A stretch of 64,000 bases of DNA from the NCBI GenBank assembly GCA_028874075.1, contig JAPPLU010000026.1, positions 1-64,000 on the forward strand, read 5' to 3'. The notes beneath the pieces were generated by a model. It was not told the DNA's origin, made no database searches, and saw only the letters and a program-made list of their open reading frames with translations. Shown one piece after another: positions 30,670 to 42,758 of this stretch (positions within the stretch are counted from its first letter, which is position 1; each line of letters starts with the position of its first letter). The position numbers were made by a program, and so were the translations under genes. The DNA comes from Chloroflexota bacterium (GTDB taxonomy: Bacteria > Chloroflexota > Dehalococcoidia > Lucifugimonadales > UBA3495).

Positions 30670-30907
30670 CTCTTGGCCACAGCCGGATAGGAATATATCT
30701 GACCCAATAGACGGGGAATGAGGGCTACCACAGGATTATGGTAGAGGAGTATTTTCGCTAATGGCAAGGCTCCAGCGCCAGAAGTAACTGTTCAGAGGGA
30801 AGAGAAACACATCCGTCCCCAATATGGTGCTGCCGACCCTCCTCAGCCGACGGGAGCCGCGGAGGGAAAAGAACCTGCGACGAACTGCAGGGAAAAGTTT
30901 CCGGATG

Positions 30908-30924
30908 CTCCGCCTCAGGCGGAG
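30908..30924. repeat. 17-bp palindrome CTCCGCCTCAGGCGGAG
   Basis: Eight-base arms around one C. Its core differs by one central base from the palindrome inserted in istA at 2951-2965. Confidence 0.6.
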
Positions 30925-31143
30925 GCCTGAACGACGGCTTGTGTGCGCCATGACTCATGGAGTCTGAACATTTTCACTTGCAGCTAAGCGCGGGTTTGGA
31001 TGCAGTAGACAGGAGTCGAAGGGGTCAAGTCAAGGCCATGGCGGTCGTCTTTTCTTGTGCAAACGCTGGCGCCAGTTTAACATTAGCGCCAGTTGGAACC
31101 GGAAACTTGAAAACCTCTGTGACAAACTTTGTGGAGGCCCGAT

Positions 31144-31836
31144 TTGGAACCAGTAATCAGAAATTACAGAGACCATTTCTCCCCTGGCAACGCTGCCAGG
31201 CTGATCAACATAAACGATAGCCCGCCAACTACGACGCTCAGTTATTCCCACATCCAGCCCGGTGAAACCAGCAGTCACCACATCCATCCCTGGGAACATG
31301 AGGTCTTTATCATCAAGGGGTCGGGCACCCTGGTTTGCGACGGGGTGAACTATCCCATCAAGGCAGGCGACGTGATGTATATCCCGCCCAACGTGGACCA
31401 TTACACCCTGAATGACGGCGGGGAGGGCGACATCGAGCGCATCGAAATCAACCCACTGCTTTCAACCAGGAGCGGCGGAGCAAAGAACAATGGCGGTTCC
31501 GGAACAGGACGGCCTCCCGTGATCAAGAACCTGTCCGACCTGGACACCAGCCCGGGGGCAGCCCGACCGGTTCTCACAGTGGAAGACGGCGCACGGCACT
31601 ATGTGCTGGCGCACCGGGGCATGGCGGCAGGCGAAGTTAGCCCCGATCACACCCACGAGGGTGAACACCTGGCATATTTCCTGGAAGGAAGCTGCATCCT
31701 GACCTGCGATGGCCAGGAGTACACAGTTTCCGAGGGAGACGCCATACTCGTTCCGCCCAACACCGCCCACGAATGGAGCCGCAGCGCCGGACCGGTGGCC
31801 AACTGGCTGGTTTTCAACCCGGTCCGAAATGGCTAA
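31144..31836 (+). CDS. Two-domain cupin protein
   Basis: About 230 residues forming two cupin barrels. Domain 1 has HHIHPWEHEVFIIKGSGTLVCDG and IPPNVDHY. Domain 2 has PDHTHEGEHLAYFLEGSCILTCDG and VPPNTAHEW. The metal-binding His/Glu positions of both motifs are conserved. The TTG at 31144 is preferred because GGAGG lies six bases upstream; an earlier TTG at 31129 would overlap that site. Bicupins include dioxygenases and isomerases; the function is open. Confidence 0.8.
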   Translation: MEPVIRNYRDHFSPGNAARLININDSPPTTTLSYSHIQPGETSSHHIHPWEHEVFIIKGSGTLVCDGVNYPIKAGDVMYIPPNVDHYTLNDGGEGDIERIEINPLLSTRSGGAKNNGGSGTGRPPVIKNLSDLDTSPGAARPVLTVEDGARHYVLAHRGMAAGEVSPDHTHEGEHLAYFLEGSCILTCDGQEYTVSEGDAILVPPNTAHEWSRSAGPVANWLVFNPVRNG

Positions 31837-31869
31837 AGGATTGATGGGACACGCGCCCATGTCACGGGA

Positions 31870-33036
31870 TTATACCTGGTATTCGGGGCGGCGCAGCAAC
31901 TGGCGCGCGATAACCAGCCGCAGGATTTCGTTGGTGCCCTCCCCGATAATCATTAGCGGAGCGTCCCTGTAGTACCTCTCCACGGGCGATTCCTTGATGT
32001 AGCCGTAGCCGCCGTGTATACGCATGGCCTCCATGGTTACCTCGCCGCAGATTTCGCTGGCGAACAGCTTGGCCATGCCAGTCTCCAGGTCCACCCGTTG
32101 GCCAGAGTCCTTCTTCGCAGCGGCGTCATAGGTAAGCAGGCGGGCGGCCTGGATTTTGGTCGCCATGTCAGCCAGTTTGAGCTGAATTGCCTGGTGCTGG
32201 GATATGGGTGTTCCAAAAGTCTCCCGCTGCTGGGAGTAGCGAATGGCCGCCTCGAAAGCCGCCTGAGCCACGCCCACCGCCCGGGCGGCCACGTTAATCC
32301 GGCCCGTTTCCAACCCGCTCATCACTTGTCCGAAGCCTACGTTCTCCTCCATACCTACCAGGTTCTCCGCCGGTACCCGGTAGTCATCGAAGATAAGCTC
32401 GCAGGTATCCAGTCCCCGGTACCCCAGTTTGTCCAAGTCTCGGCCCACCTTAAATCCGGCGTCACCTTTTTCAGCAATAAAGGCGCTGATGCCCCGGTGC
32501 CGGGGTTCCACTTCGCGGTCCGTGCGGGCCAGCAGCAGAAAGGTGTCGCCGTGCCTGCCATTGGTGATGAACATCTTGCTACCGTTTATGACGTATTCTT
32601 CGCCATCTTTGTCGGCAGTAACCTGAAGGTTGGCTACGTCGGTGCCCCCACCCGGTTCAGTCAGGGCCAGGCCACCCCGCTTGCGGCCCGAAGCCAGGTC
32701 CGGAAGGAACTGGCGCTTCTGTTCTTCAGTCCCGTAGTGGGTAAGCACGTAAGTCATTATGTGGTGGGTGCCGATGGCCCCGGTAATGCTCATGAAGGCC
32801 TTGCTCATTTCCTCGAATATGAGCGCGAAAGTGGTGTAGTCCAGGCCCATGCCACCGTATTCTTCTGGCACCGTAATGCCGAATAAGCCCAGATCTTTCA
32901 TTTTGTCAATCAAGTCCAGCGGAACCGTGTCGTCCCGATCGTGCTGGGCGGCCACCGGTTCAACTTCACGGCGAACGAAGTCCTTCACCATGTTGACGAT
33001 CTGTGAGCGGGCCTCTTCGGGTGTCTGGGTAGTCAC
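31870..33036 (-). CDS. Acyl-CoA dehydrogenase
   Basis: A 388-residue FAD flavoprotein of the acyl-CoA dehydrogenase family. It shows GITVPEEYGGMGLDYTTFALIFEE, GGLALTEPGGGTDVANLQ, the FAD-binding YSQQRETFGTPISQHQAIQLKLADM and the C-terminal IHGGYGYIKESPVERYYRDAPLMIIGEGTNEI. The catalytic Glu is expected in the last motif (GEGTNE). Starts at GTG with an AGGGAG site. Chain-length preference cannot be told. Confidence 0.93.
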   Translation of the reverse strand: MTTQTPEEARSQIVNMVKDFVRREVEPVAAQHDRDDTVPLDLIDKMKDLGLFGITVPEEYGGMGLDYTTFALIFEEMSKAFMSITGAIGTHHIMTYVLTHYGTEEQKRQFLPDLASGRKRGGLALTEPGGGTDVANLQVTADKDGEEYVINGSKMFITNGRHGDTFLLLARTDREVEPRHRGISAFIAEKGDAGFKVGRDLDKLGYRGLDTCELIFDDYRVPAENLVGMEENVGFGQVMSGLETGRINVAARAVGVAQAAFEAAIRYSQQRETFGTPISQHQAIQLKLADMATKIQAARLLTYDAAAKKDSGQRVDLETGMAKLFASEICGEVTMEAMRIHGGYGYIKESPVERYYRDAPLMIIGEGTNEILRLVIARQLLRRPEYQV

Positions 33037-33099
33037 TGTATCGCTCCCTGTAGTTGGTACTGATAGATTTCGGATTCAAAGGGGCAGCTATCTAGCTAG

Positions 33100-34812
33100 T
33101 CATCCTGGCCTGCCTTCAACTGCTTCGCCTTCTTCTCCAGGCAACGGCGCTTCGGGAGGCGAAGGTACGGTTGATAGCTCTGTGCCTTCATAGGGCCTGT
33201 TGCGCCGCCTTCGCGCGCTCCAATATCGCTTTAATCGGATTCCGCCGTAGCCCAGGGCGCCGATTCCCAACCAGACCGGGCTGAAGATAGCCACCCAAAT
33301 TATGATGTTGACAACGGCCAGCGCGACTGCGGAAAGAGACCGGATGGCCCACTTGGCCGATTCCAGCAAGTCCCAGTTGCCTACGACCAGGCCCTGCGAC
33401 TCCGTCACGAACACGCTAAACGAGCTGGAGCCTCGCACTTCGCCGGCCTCGCTCTGGGCCGTAACTGTCAGGGTTACCTCGTAGGGGTCAGGACGGTAGT
33501 TTTCGAAAGTGTGGGAGGCTGTGGCCCTGGTGTCTCCCTCCTCGGGTATTCCGGTAATGGTGGGGCTGCCGTCGCTGAAGTCCCAGCGGTATTGCAGGTC
33601 CCACAGTCCATCGCCTCGCGTGAAGGAACCGGTGTATTCGACCTCCTCTCCCTCTTCCACGAAACGGCTCTCGCCCGAAAATACTTCAATTGTGGGAATC
33701 CGGGTTACGGTGGCGATCAAGGTATCTGTGCCTTCAACCAGCCCGGCGGGTCCAGTTCCTGTAAGTTCCAGCTGCACAATGTAGGGTGAGTCCGTGTCGT
33801 CCTCGAAAAAGTGGGTGACAGTGGCGGTAACCCTTTGGCCGGGCTCGGTAGTGGGGGCCGTGCCAGATCCTCCGGCTCGGCTGCCGTCGCCGAAGTCCCA
33901 AACGAAGCTGTAGGTGTCGATACCCTGCGGTGGAGTGAAGGTAGCTCGGAACCTGGCAGGCTGGCCGGCGCTGAAAGTCTGGTCAGGGCCGGCGTCAATC
34001 GCCATGGGTTTGGGCGCCAGGGTTAAGGTGACGTTAATCAATGAATAGGCGGCCGTCTGCTCCAGGAACTTGATCCGGCCTTCAAGGCTCTCAATTTCCG
34101 CCTGTAAGTCCGTCAATTCGCGTTGCACTTCCAGGGCGTCCTCAACGTCCTGGGCTTTGTTCAGCAAGTTTAGCAGGGCCTCCTCGGTGGCGCGAAGGCT
34201 TCGGAGGCGGGAGTTGCTGTCAACGTATTCGTCGGTAACGTCCTGGCTGGTGGAAGACTCCCAGTCCACCCGATTGCCCAGCGCGCGGATACGCCTGACC
34301 GCTTCATCCAGTTGTTGCGCGGGAACACGCACTGACACGCTACCCCGGTGAATGGCGTTCCGATCACTGGATACAGTCCATCCCCCCAGTTCCAGGGCCA
34401 CGTCCCCAACGAGGTCAACTGCGTCAGCTACGTTGTCCACTATCAGCCCCATCCCCACGGTCCGGACAATGATTCGGTTCTGGGCTGCCACTGAGGCCTG
34501 CACTTCGTCAATGGATGGCAGGTTCTGTTCCAATAACTGGGAGTTGGATTCGGCGGTTTCCATTGCCATAGCCTGCGGAACGGCCGTGGGTTGGGCGGCC
34601 GGCGCAGCCGGCATAGCCTTAACTTCCTTTGTGACTGCCATCTCCTCCGGAACTGCCCGCTCAATTACGAACGCATCGGAGGCCATCTGCGGTTGGGCTG
34701 GGGACGACGCAGCCATCTCGTCAAAACCCATTTCCGCCGCCGCGCCACAGCCGAGCAAGCCCAGCGTCAGTGCCGTCACGAGAAATAGAGGGGGCAACAG
34801 AAACCTTTTCAT
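33100..34812 (-). CDS. DUF4349 lipoprotein with PKD domains and C-terminal membrane anchor
   Basis: About 570 residues from MKRFLLPPLFLVTALTLGLLGCG, with a lipobox LLGC. Residues about 95-260 form a DUF4349 domain with a coiled coil (LEVQRELTDLQAEIESLEGRIKFLEQ). Two PKD-like beta domains follow (FVWDFGDGSRAGG; YRWDFSDGSPTITG). A C-terminal transmembrane helix (AVVNIIIWVAIFSPVWLGIGALGYGG) precedes a basic tail. DUF4349 proteins usually lack PKD domains, so this is an unusual combination. The longer upstream reading is not used because the signal peptide starts here. Confidence 0.85.
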   Translation of the reverse strand: MKRFLLPPLFLVTALTLGLLGCGAAAEMGFDEMAASSPAQPQMASDAFVIERAVPEEMAVTKEVKAMPAAPAAQPTAVPQAMAMETAESNSQLLEQNLPSIDEVQASVAAQNRIIVRTVGMGLIVDNVADAVDLVGDVALELGGWTVSSDRNAIHRGSVSVRVPAQQLDEAVRRIRALGNRVDWESSTSQDVTDEYVDSNSRLRSLRATEEALLNLLNKAQDVEDALEVQRELTDLQAEIESLEGRIKFLEQTAAYSLINVTLTLAPKPMAIDAGPDQTFSAGQPARFRATFTPPQGIDTYSFVWDFGDGSRAGGSGTAPTTEPGQRVTATVTHFFEDDTDSPYIVQLELTGTGPAGLVEGTDTLIATVTRIPTIEVFSGESRFVEEGEEVEYTGSFTRGDGLWDLQYRWDFSDGSPTITGIPEEGDTRATASHTFENYRPDPYEVTLTVTAQSEAGEVRGSSSFSVFVTESQGLVVGNWDLLESAKWAIRSLSAVALAVVNIIIWVAIFSPVWLGIGALGYGGIRLKRYWSARRRRNRPYEGTELSTVPSPPEAPLPGEEGEAVEGRPG

Positions 34813-34997
34813 GGGGGCAGAATATAGCAATAACCGCCAATTCACAAGGAAATTCCAAACCACTGAAATACCGTAAATTGCCATGTGGCCACTCTCACTG
34901 TAGGGTGCATTCGGTCTCTCTCCAACTATGACGGTACTGGGGTCTGGAAAGTTCCCATATTTCGCAGGCAAATAGCGCTAGAACAATTCAAACCTGA

Positions 34998-37774
<2,777 letters not shown>

Positions 37775-37824
37775 ACCAGACTTCCGTCTGAACACGACCC
37801 CTTATCGGCCTGGCCTGTGTCCTG

Positions 37825-38613
37825 TTAATTCCCGAACCCGAACAAGGACGCGGCAGTACCGCCGAAAACCCAGTCCCTGTCCTCGTCGCTGGCATATTTT
37901 ACGTGTTCCATGGGCCAGCGCAGGGCATTGCGGTAACCTTCCCGGAATGCCACCGGAGGAAAGTCGCTGCCCCACATAAGGCGTTTGGCGCCAAAGGCCT
38001 CCAGTGCCATTTCTATCAACGGCGGCACGCTACCGGCGAAAGGGAAGGGCTGCACAAAGGGGTTAGGCCGTTCGCATATTTCGCCAAGGCCCGGGATCTT
38101 CATATAGGTGCGAGGGTATTGCGCCAGCGCCAGCACCCGTTGGTAGGCATCGAAGGGCGCAGTGTCTCGTCCCCCGGCGCCCAAGTGTTCGATGATTACC
38201 TTGAGATTGGGTAGAGTTTGGATGATTTCTTCAAACTCAGGTGAAGCGAAGGCCTCAAGCTGCCCACCACAGCTAACTATCAGGCCCAACTCCTCTGCCT
38301 TGCGCCAAATAGCCAGCGGGTCGTTGCCCGGTGACCTGTTGGCAGCGTTGAGGCGCACACCCTCCAGTCCTAGGGAAGGGAACTCAGCCAAACGTTCCGG
38401 TGCTTCCGTGCTGCCAACGTCAACCATTCCCACGCCAGAGAAACGGCCAGGAAACCGCCGTAGGCACTCAACCAGGTAAGAATTATCGAAGACTCCGTTG
38501 ATCTGGATCAGCACGGCGTGGTCCACGTCGTTGCGGGCCATCTGGTCCAGCAGGATCTCTACCGGCTCAAACCAGTAAGGCGTAGCGTGGCAGTGAGTAT
38601 CTACAATAGGCAT
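37825..38613 (-). CDS. Amidohydrolase-2 family protein
   Basis: A 262-residue TIM-barrel hydrolase or decarboxylase starting MPIVDTHCHATPYW, where HxH binds metal. VIIEHLGAGGRD and LMWGSDFPPVAFREGY supply the later His and Asp. The family includes ACMSD-like decarboxylases and lactonases. No neighbour fixes the substrate. Confidence 0.87.
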   Translation of the reverse strand: MPIVDTHCHATPYWFEPVEILLDQMARNDVDHAVLIQINGVFDNSYLVECLRRFPGRFSGVGMVDVGSTEAPERLAEFPSLGLEGVRLNAANRSPGNDPLAIWRKAEELGLIVSCGGQLEAFASPEFEEIIQTLPNLKVIIEHLGAGGRDTAPFDAYQRVLALAQYPRTYMKIPGLGEICERPNPFVQPFPFAGSVPPLIEMALEAFGAKRLMWGSDFPPVAFREGYRNALRWPMEHVKYASDEDRDWVFGGTAASLFGFGN

Positions 38614-38688
38614 GAGTGGAACTCCGGTCAGGTCCCGAGTTGAGGCAAGCGCCTTAATGGCCGGACTTGGAACCAGGCAAGTAACAGT

Positions 38689-38940
38689 CTATGGTTCCTG
38701 TCGGTTGCTCAAGACCGGCGGGCCAGAGGTCGGACTAACCGGGTAACTCTGCTGCTCAATCCCAATGGTTTCCAGCCGTCCGGCTATATCCCGAACCTCG
38801 GGTTGCTCCGACTGGCAGCCTTCGCACCAGACCTTTTCGTCCACAAAAAGGCGCATGTTGTCCTTCTTGACTGAAATGGTCTCAATTTCGTGGTGGCAGG
38901 CCCCGCACATTCTTATGATGGAAACCTGGTCGATAGGCAT
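38689..38940 (-). CDS. Small protein with two CxxC pairs (zinc-ribbon-like)
   Basis: 83 residues, not recognised. Two metal-binding-like pairs, RMCGACHHEIE and VWCEGCQSEQP, are separated by about 25 residues, as in a zinc ribbon. The C-terminal third is Pro/Ser-rich and probably disordered. It lies on the same strand upstream of the amidohydrolase and could be in its transcript. Confidence 0.55.
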   Translation of the reverse strand: MPIDQVSIIRMCGACHHEIETISVKKDNMRLFVDEKVWCEGCQSEQPEVRDIAGRLETIGIEQQSYPVSPTSGPPVLSNRQEP

Positions 38941-39121
38941 AGTGTTTCATCCTGTGGCGAGAAGGTTCTCGGGAAGTCGCCAATCGAGTCTAAATCTGAG
39001 CAGCGGCAGTGTCAATGAATGCCGACCAGCTTGCTGAGCCTGTTTATGATGTGAATTCGTAGCGCTGTGATCAAATGCGTCGTGATTCCTTTGGATAAGC
39101 TTGCCCGTTTGCGCTTGCCTA

Positions 39122-39150
39122 TTGGCGGGCTTGCTGAAAAGGAGTATAGT
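39122..39150 (+). promoter_or_regulatory. Promoter upstream of the VOC gene
   Basis: TTGGCG (39122-39127), a 17-bp spacer and TATAGT (39145-39150), giving a leader of about 80 bases before the ATG at 39236. Confidence 0.5.
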
Positions 39151-39235
39151 TACTCCAACGAAGGGGAAGAAGTTTATTCAGATAGCGACTGCACGTTCAA
39201 TCCCTTCATATACCTCGATTTTGGGAGGAATAACG

Positions 39236-39685
39236 ATGGCAAAACCCATTCGCGTAGGGCATTTGGTCCTCAACGTCAAGGATGTGGAAGCGTCCACCAA
39301 GTTTTACACCGAAATCCTGGGTTTTGAGATCTCGCGCCAGAGCGAGCTTGGCACCTTCCTGACCTGTGGCAAGATCCATCACGATCTGGCCCTGTTCAAG
39401 GCGCCCGTGGATGCGCTTCCCGTTACCCCCGGCCAGTTGGGCCTGAACCACTTCGCCGTCCAGGTCGCCGATATTGAAGACCTGAAAGAGGTCTACGACA
39501 GCTTGCTGGATAAGGGCGTGAGCATGGACCACAATACGGACCACGGCATGACCTCCAGCGTCTATTTCATGGACCCGGATGGCAACCGGATCGAGTTTTT
39601 CTGCAACAACCAGGACGATCCGGCCGAAGGCCTGGCCCTGATGAGCGACCCCAATCGCCGCAACAAGGAACTGGTCTTCAGCTAG
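39236..39685 (+). CDS. VOC family (glyoxalase / extradiol dioxygenase-like) protein
   Basis: 149 residues from MAKPIRVGHLVLNVKDVEAS, with GGGAGG upstream; an earlier in-frame reading has no ribosome site. It has two beta-alpha-beta-beta-beta modules, with metal-ligand candidates His9 (VGHLVLNV), His in LNHFAVQVAD and Glu in GNRIEFFCNN. Extradiol dioxygenases and glyoxalases share this layout; which it is cannot be decided. Confidence 0.85.
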   Translation: MAKPIRVGHLVLNVKDVEASTKFYTEILGFEISRQSELGTFLTCGKIHHDLALFKAPVDALPVTPGQLGLNHFAVQVADIEDLKEVYDSLLDKGVSMDHNTDHGMTSSVYFMDPDGNRIEFFCNNQDDPAEGLALMSDPNRRNKELVFS

Positions 39686-39715
39686 GCTTGCCTCCTGGAT
39701 ATCGGTCACTAGTAG

Positions 39716-39743
39716 CAACCCCCGCTAGCAATGGCGGGGGTTG
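39716..39743 (+). terminator. Rho-independent terminator after the VOC gene
   Basis: Ten-base arms CAACCCCCGC and GCGGGGGTTG, followed by TTTG. It lies 30 bp past the VOC stop and faces the convergent acyl-CoA dehydrogenase-like gene. Confidence 0.8.
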
Positions 39744-39814
39744 TTTGCGTTGTGCTTCCTTCAGCCTTCCCAAGTTGCAGTGCAACTCTGCCTTCTGGGC
39801 AATCACTCCAATTC

Positions 39815-40993
39815 CTACTGAAACTCCAGGGTAGCCGACCGCAGCCCGCAAACAAGCCGCCCGATGACCTCCAGGCAACGATCGTTTGAAGGGGGCATCA
39901 CCGGACCGGCCAAGGCGTCCCGGTGCCAGCGCTCCAGGGGCATGCTCTTCAAAAAACCGCTGCCTCCCGCCATACGCATGGCCTGCTCGGTAACGCGCAC
40001 ACCGGCTTCCGCACACAAGTATTTGGCCTGGTTGGTGGCCAGAGACATTTCTTCGCGAACGCCGGACTTTCGTACTTCTGCGGCTTCGCACAGCATTAGC
40101 CTGGCCGCTCGTATCTGCGCGCTCATCTCCCCCAGGTTCCGTTGCACTCGTGAATCATGGGCCAGCGGTTCCGTTGACGGTGCGATTACCCGTGCTTTGG
40201 AATAGTCAAGGATGAAGTCATAAGCCGCCTCCGCCACACCCAGGTACGTGGCCGCGTAGCCCAGGGCGAAGCCCGATAGTTCAATGGTGAGCAACTGGCC
40301 GGGAGTGCCCATAACGTCATCCGCGGAAACTACAGTATCGTATCGGATGCTGTGGCTGGTCGTGCCCCGCATGCCCGTGGCGTTCCAGGGCCTCTCCAGT
40401 GTGATACCGTCGTCGCTCCGGGGAACAAGGGCGGCCATAATGCCTTCCTGGGCTGTCGCAGCCCCTTCGCGTAGGCCGGTAACAAAATAGCGGTCCGCCG
40501 CGTCTCCCAGGGAGCAGAAATGCTTCACTCCCTTAACCCGGTAATCACCTCCTGGCATCGGGGTAAAGACCGTCCGAAGTACAAATCGGTCTCTGAAGCT
40601 GGACTCGGGTTCGCTCATAACGGTGGCAAACAGCTTTCCCTTTTCCATTACTTCGTCGAAGTAGCGCTGCTTCTGCTCGTTGGATGCCAACTGGTTGATG
40701 TTGGTGACTACGTTGGCGTGCATGTTGTAGGTCAAGGCCGTCGCCGGACACCCCTTTGCTATTTCCAGCAAGGCCAATACGTAGGTGACGGGGTCGACGC
40801 CAGGTCCCCCGTACTCTCTTGGGACCGTTATGCCCAGCAGGCCGGCCTCTTTCATATCCTGGTAATTCTCGAAGGGAAAGGATGACTCAGCGTCGTATCT
40901 TTCTGCCCTTGCCGCAAATCGTTCTACCGCCAGGGCGGTTACCTTCTCGACCAGGTCCTTATCGTGGGGAAAACTGTGGTGCTGCGGCGCCAT
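39815..40993 (-). CDS. Acyl-CoA dehydrogenase-fold flavoprotein
   Basis: 392 residues from MAPQHHSFPHDKD; GGAG six bases before this ATG favours it over upstream starts. It carries LGITVPREYGGPGVDPVTYVLALLEIAKGCPATAL and a C-terminal MRMAGGSGFLKSMPLERWHRDALAGPVMPPSNDRCLEVIG. The family's usual catalytic Glu region (GEGTNEI) is replaced by PPSNDRC, so it may be an oxygenase-type relative (DszC/SfnC-like) instead of a dehydrogenase. It starts 16 bp after the luciferase-like gene, implying a flavin-monooxygenase operon. Confidence 0.83.
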   Translation of the reverse strand: MAPQHHSFPHDKDLVEKVTALAVERFAARAERYDAESSFPFENYQDMKEAGLLGITVPREYGGPGVDPVTYVLALLEIAKGCPATALTYNMHANVVTNINQLASNEQKQRYFDEVMEKGKLFATVMSEPESSFRDRFVLRTVFTPMPGGDYRVKGVKHFCSLGDAADRYFVTGLREGAATAQEGIMAALVPRSDDGITLERPWNATGMRGTTSHSIRYDTVVSADDVMGTPGQLLTIELSGFALGYAATYLGVAEAAYDFILDYSKARVIAPSTEPLAHDSRVQRNLGEMSAQIRAARLMLCEAAEVRKSGVREEMSLATNQAKYLCAEAGVRVTEQAMRMAGGSGFLKSMPLERWHRDALAGPVMPPSNDRCLEVIGRLVCGLRSATLEFQ

Positions 40994-41009
40994 TGCCAAC
41001 TCCATCCGT

Positions 41010-42050
41010 TTACTGGAAGTGGGGCATGACCTCTTCCGCAAACAACCTCATTGAGCGCATTACCGTATCGTGGGGCATCCCGCCGAAATCAAAATTGCAC
41101 CCGAAATACTCAATTCCCTGTTCCTGAAATTCGCGGATGGTGGCGATGCACTGTTCCGGCGTTCCGATTATTGCCCGTTTCTCTGCAAGGTAATCATACG
41201 TGGGCGGTACACTGGTACGAGTCTTACGGAAGTTCTCCAGGCGCTGGTTGACCTCGCTCCCCAATCTTATTGAGCGGCGCCAGTCGGTCATATCCATGGT
41301 CCATGATATGGCTGGCTCCGCATTCTTGCGGGCCTCAATCTCTGTCTCGGCCACGTGCAGATAGCGGAAGAAGGGAATGGCTGAAATGGGAATGTTGTAT
41401 CCAGCCTCTTCGGACATGGCGACAAACCGGTTGCACAAGTCCAGGCCGTCATCATGGTCCAGCACCACCCCGCAGATCAGCGGGTGGCCGGTGGATACTA
41501 CGTACTGCAGGGTAGCGAAGGTTCTGGTGGCAGCGATGTAAATCGGGGGATGAGGTTCCTGGACGGGCGGCGGCACCAGGTTGGCCTGGTTGACGTTGAA
41601 GTATTTCCCTTCGTAGTTGAAGTCGGGAGTAGTCCAAAGTCCTTCGACAATGCTGATAGTCTCCTGGAACCGCTCCTGGCTCTCAGACGGGTCTACGTTG
41701 TATCCCGTGTATTCGTAATTGGCTGTGCCTCTGCCAAATCCCACGTCCAGGCGCCCTCCGCTGACCACGTCCAGGGTGGCCACATCCTCAGCCAGGTGTA
41801 CCGGATGGTGGAGCGGAGGCACCAGCACTGCTGTTCCAAGGCGGATGGTCTTGGTTTGTGCCGCCAGGTTACTGAGAACCACCAGGGAGGATGAACCGAT
41901 TCCGTATCGGGAGAAATGGTGCTCAGCGAACCAGGAGCTGTAATAGCCCGTTTCTTCCGCCAGGCACAGCTGCTCGGTGGCTTCGTGAATAACCTGGCTG
42001 GGAGTGGTGCCCTCCGGCCAAGGCAGGTGGGAAAAGAGGCCAAATTTCAT
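41010..42050 (-). CDS. Luciferase-like (LLM class) flavin-dependent oxidoreductase
   Basis: 346 residues from MKFGLFSHLPWPEG, whose ATG follows GGAGAC. It has the bacterial-luciferase TIM barrel: ETGYYSSWFAEHHFSRYG, TKTIRLGTAVLVPPLHHPVHLAEDVATLDVVSGGRLDVGFGRG, and a C-terminal YLAEKRAIIGTPEQCIATIREF. Such enzymes hydroxylate or cleave organic compounds with FMNH2 and O2. It heads an operon with the downstream acyl-CoA dehydrogenase-fold protein and is divergent from a MarR regulator. Confidence 0.9.
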   Translation of the reverse strand: MKFGLFSHLPWPEGTTPSQVIHEATEQLCLAEETGYYSSWFAEHHFSRYGIGSSSLVVLSNLAAQTKTIRLGTAVLVPPLHHPVHLAEDVATLDVVSGGRLDVGFGRGTANYEYTGYNVDPSESQERFQETISIVEGLWTTPDFNYEGKYFNVNQANLVPPPVQEPHPPIYIAATRTFATLQYVVSTGHPLICGVVLDHDDGLDLCNRFVAMSEEAGYNIPISAIPFFRYLHVAETEIEARKNAEPAISWTMDMTDWRRSIRLGSEVNQRLENFRKTRTSVPPTYDYLAEKRAIIGTPEQCIATIREFQEQGIEYFGCNFDFGGMPHDTVMRSMRLFAEEVMPHFQ

Positions 42051-42193
42051 TGACTGTCTCCAATGTCTGGTGCTGCCCGATTCAAGGTCTTCCACGGCTT
42101 TGCGTAACCGGCTATTCGCTAATTCGGGTGGCGGTCGTCAATTCGTTTTCAGTCCCAGTTTACCAGATTGGGTCTTTGTGTTTGTGAAGGTTT

Positions 42194-42232
42194 GCACATA
42201 ATGTGCTACGAGGCGATTGACAATTTTAATTG
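42194..42232. promoter_or_regulatory. Palindromic operator candidates between flavin genes and marR
   Basis: The 216-bp divergent region holds a perfect 13-bp palindrome GCACATAATGTGC (42194-42206) and CAATTTTAATTG (42221-42232). The second overlaps a TTGACA (42217-42222) pointing toward the MarR gene. MarR-type repressors usually bind such sites beside their own gene, so both operons may be controlled here. Confidence 0.6.
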
Positions 42233-42266
42233 ATGTCCCCAAAATATTTCATTGATTCAAAAATAA

Positions 42267-42758
42267 GTGGCTGATATGTCTGAATATTTCCCCGGCAGCG
42301 ACAGAAGCCAGTTGACCGAGCAGTTGGTTGACCTGTTCGAGCAGATTAACCGGGCGATGCACTGCACTCCTTCCGACGGTTGGGAAGGTCTGGACCTGAC
42401 TTTTCAACAGGTGAGGGTACTGGCCCTGTTGTTCGAGGGGCAGCAGCGGATGGGCAACATCGCCAGCTATATGGGATGCATAGTGTCCTCTGCCACCAAC
42501 ATCGTTGACCGGCTGGTAGACAAGGGCCTGGTTATTCGCTCCATAGACCCTGAAGATCGTCGAGCCGTTGTCTGCCGGCTTACTGACCAGGGCAAGGAAA
42601 CCATGGAAAGGTTCTGGAGCATAGGAAGGGAGAAGATCATCACCCTGGCCGACCAGCTGGAAGCCAGCGAATTGGCCGAGGTAGTACGCGCCGCGGTACT
42701 GATGAATCAAGCTGCTTCCATTGCCTTCCCTGCCGGATATTCCCAGCCCGATAGCTAG
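42267..42758 (+). CDS. MarR family transcriptional regulator
   Basis: 163 residues with the winged helix-turn-helix of MarR: LTFQQVRVLALLFEGQQRMGNIASYMGCIVSSATNIVDRLVDKGLVIRSIDPEDRRAVVCRLTDQGKE, including the DxRxxxxxLT wing. A GTG at 42267 or the ATG at 42276 (MSEYFPG) may start it; neither has a strong site. It is divergent from the luciferase-like operon, which it probably represses until a small aromatic or similar ligand binds. Confidence 0.9.
   Translation: MADMSEYFPGSDRSQLTEQLVDLFEQINRAMHCTPSDGWEGLDLTFQQVRVLALLFEGQQRMGNIASYMGCIVSSATNIVDRLVDKGLVIRSIDPEDRRAVVCRLTDQGKETMERFWSIGREKIITLADQLEASELAEVVRAAVLMNQAASIAFPAGYSQPDS

Larger units (their letters stand above)
30232..31143. other. Repeat-containing spacer, no gene seen
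   Basis: About 900 bp without a credible gene. It contains two inverted relatives of the GGCCCAAAA repeats (30524-30547, 30642-30669) and the palindrome CTCCGCCT-C-AGGCGGAG (30908-30924). The first repeat shares CGTTTCGTATC with the copy at 23835 (as its reverse complement). Confidence 0.6.
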
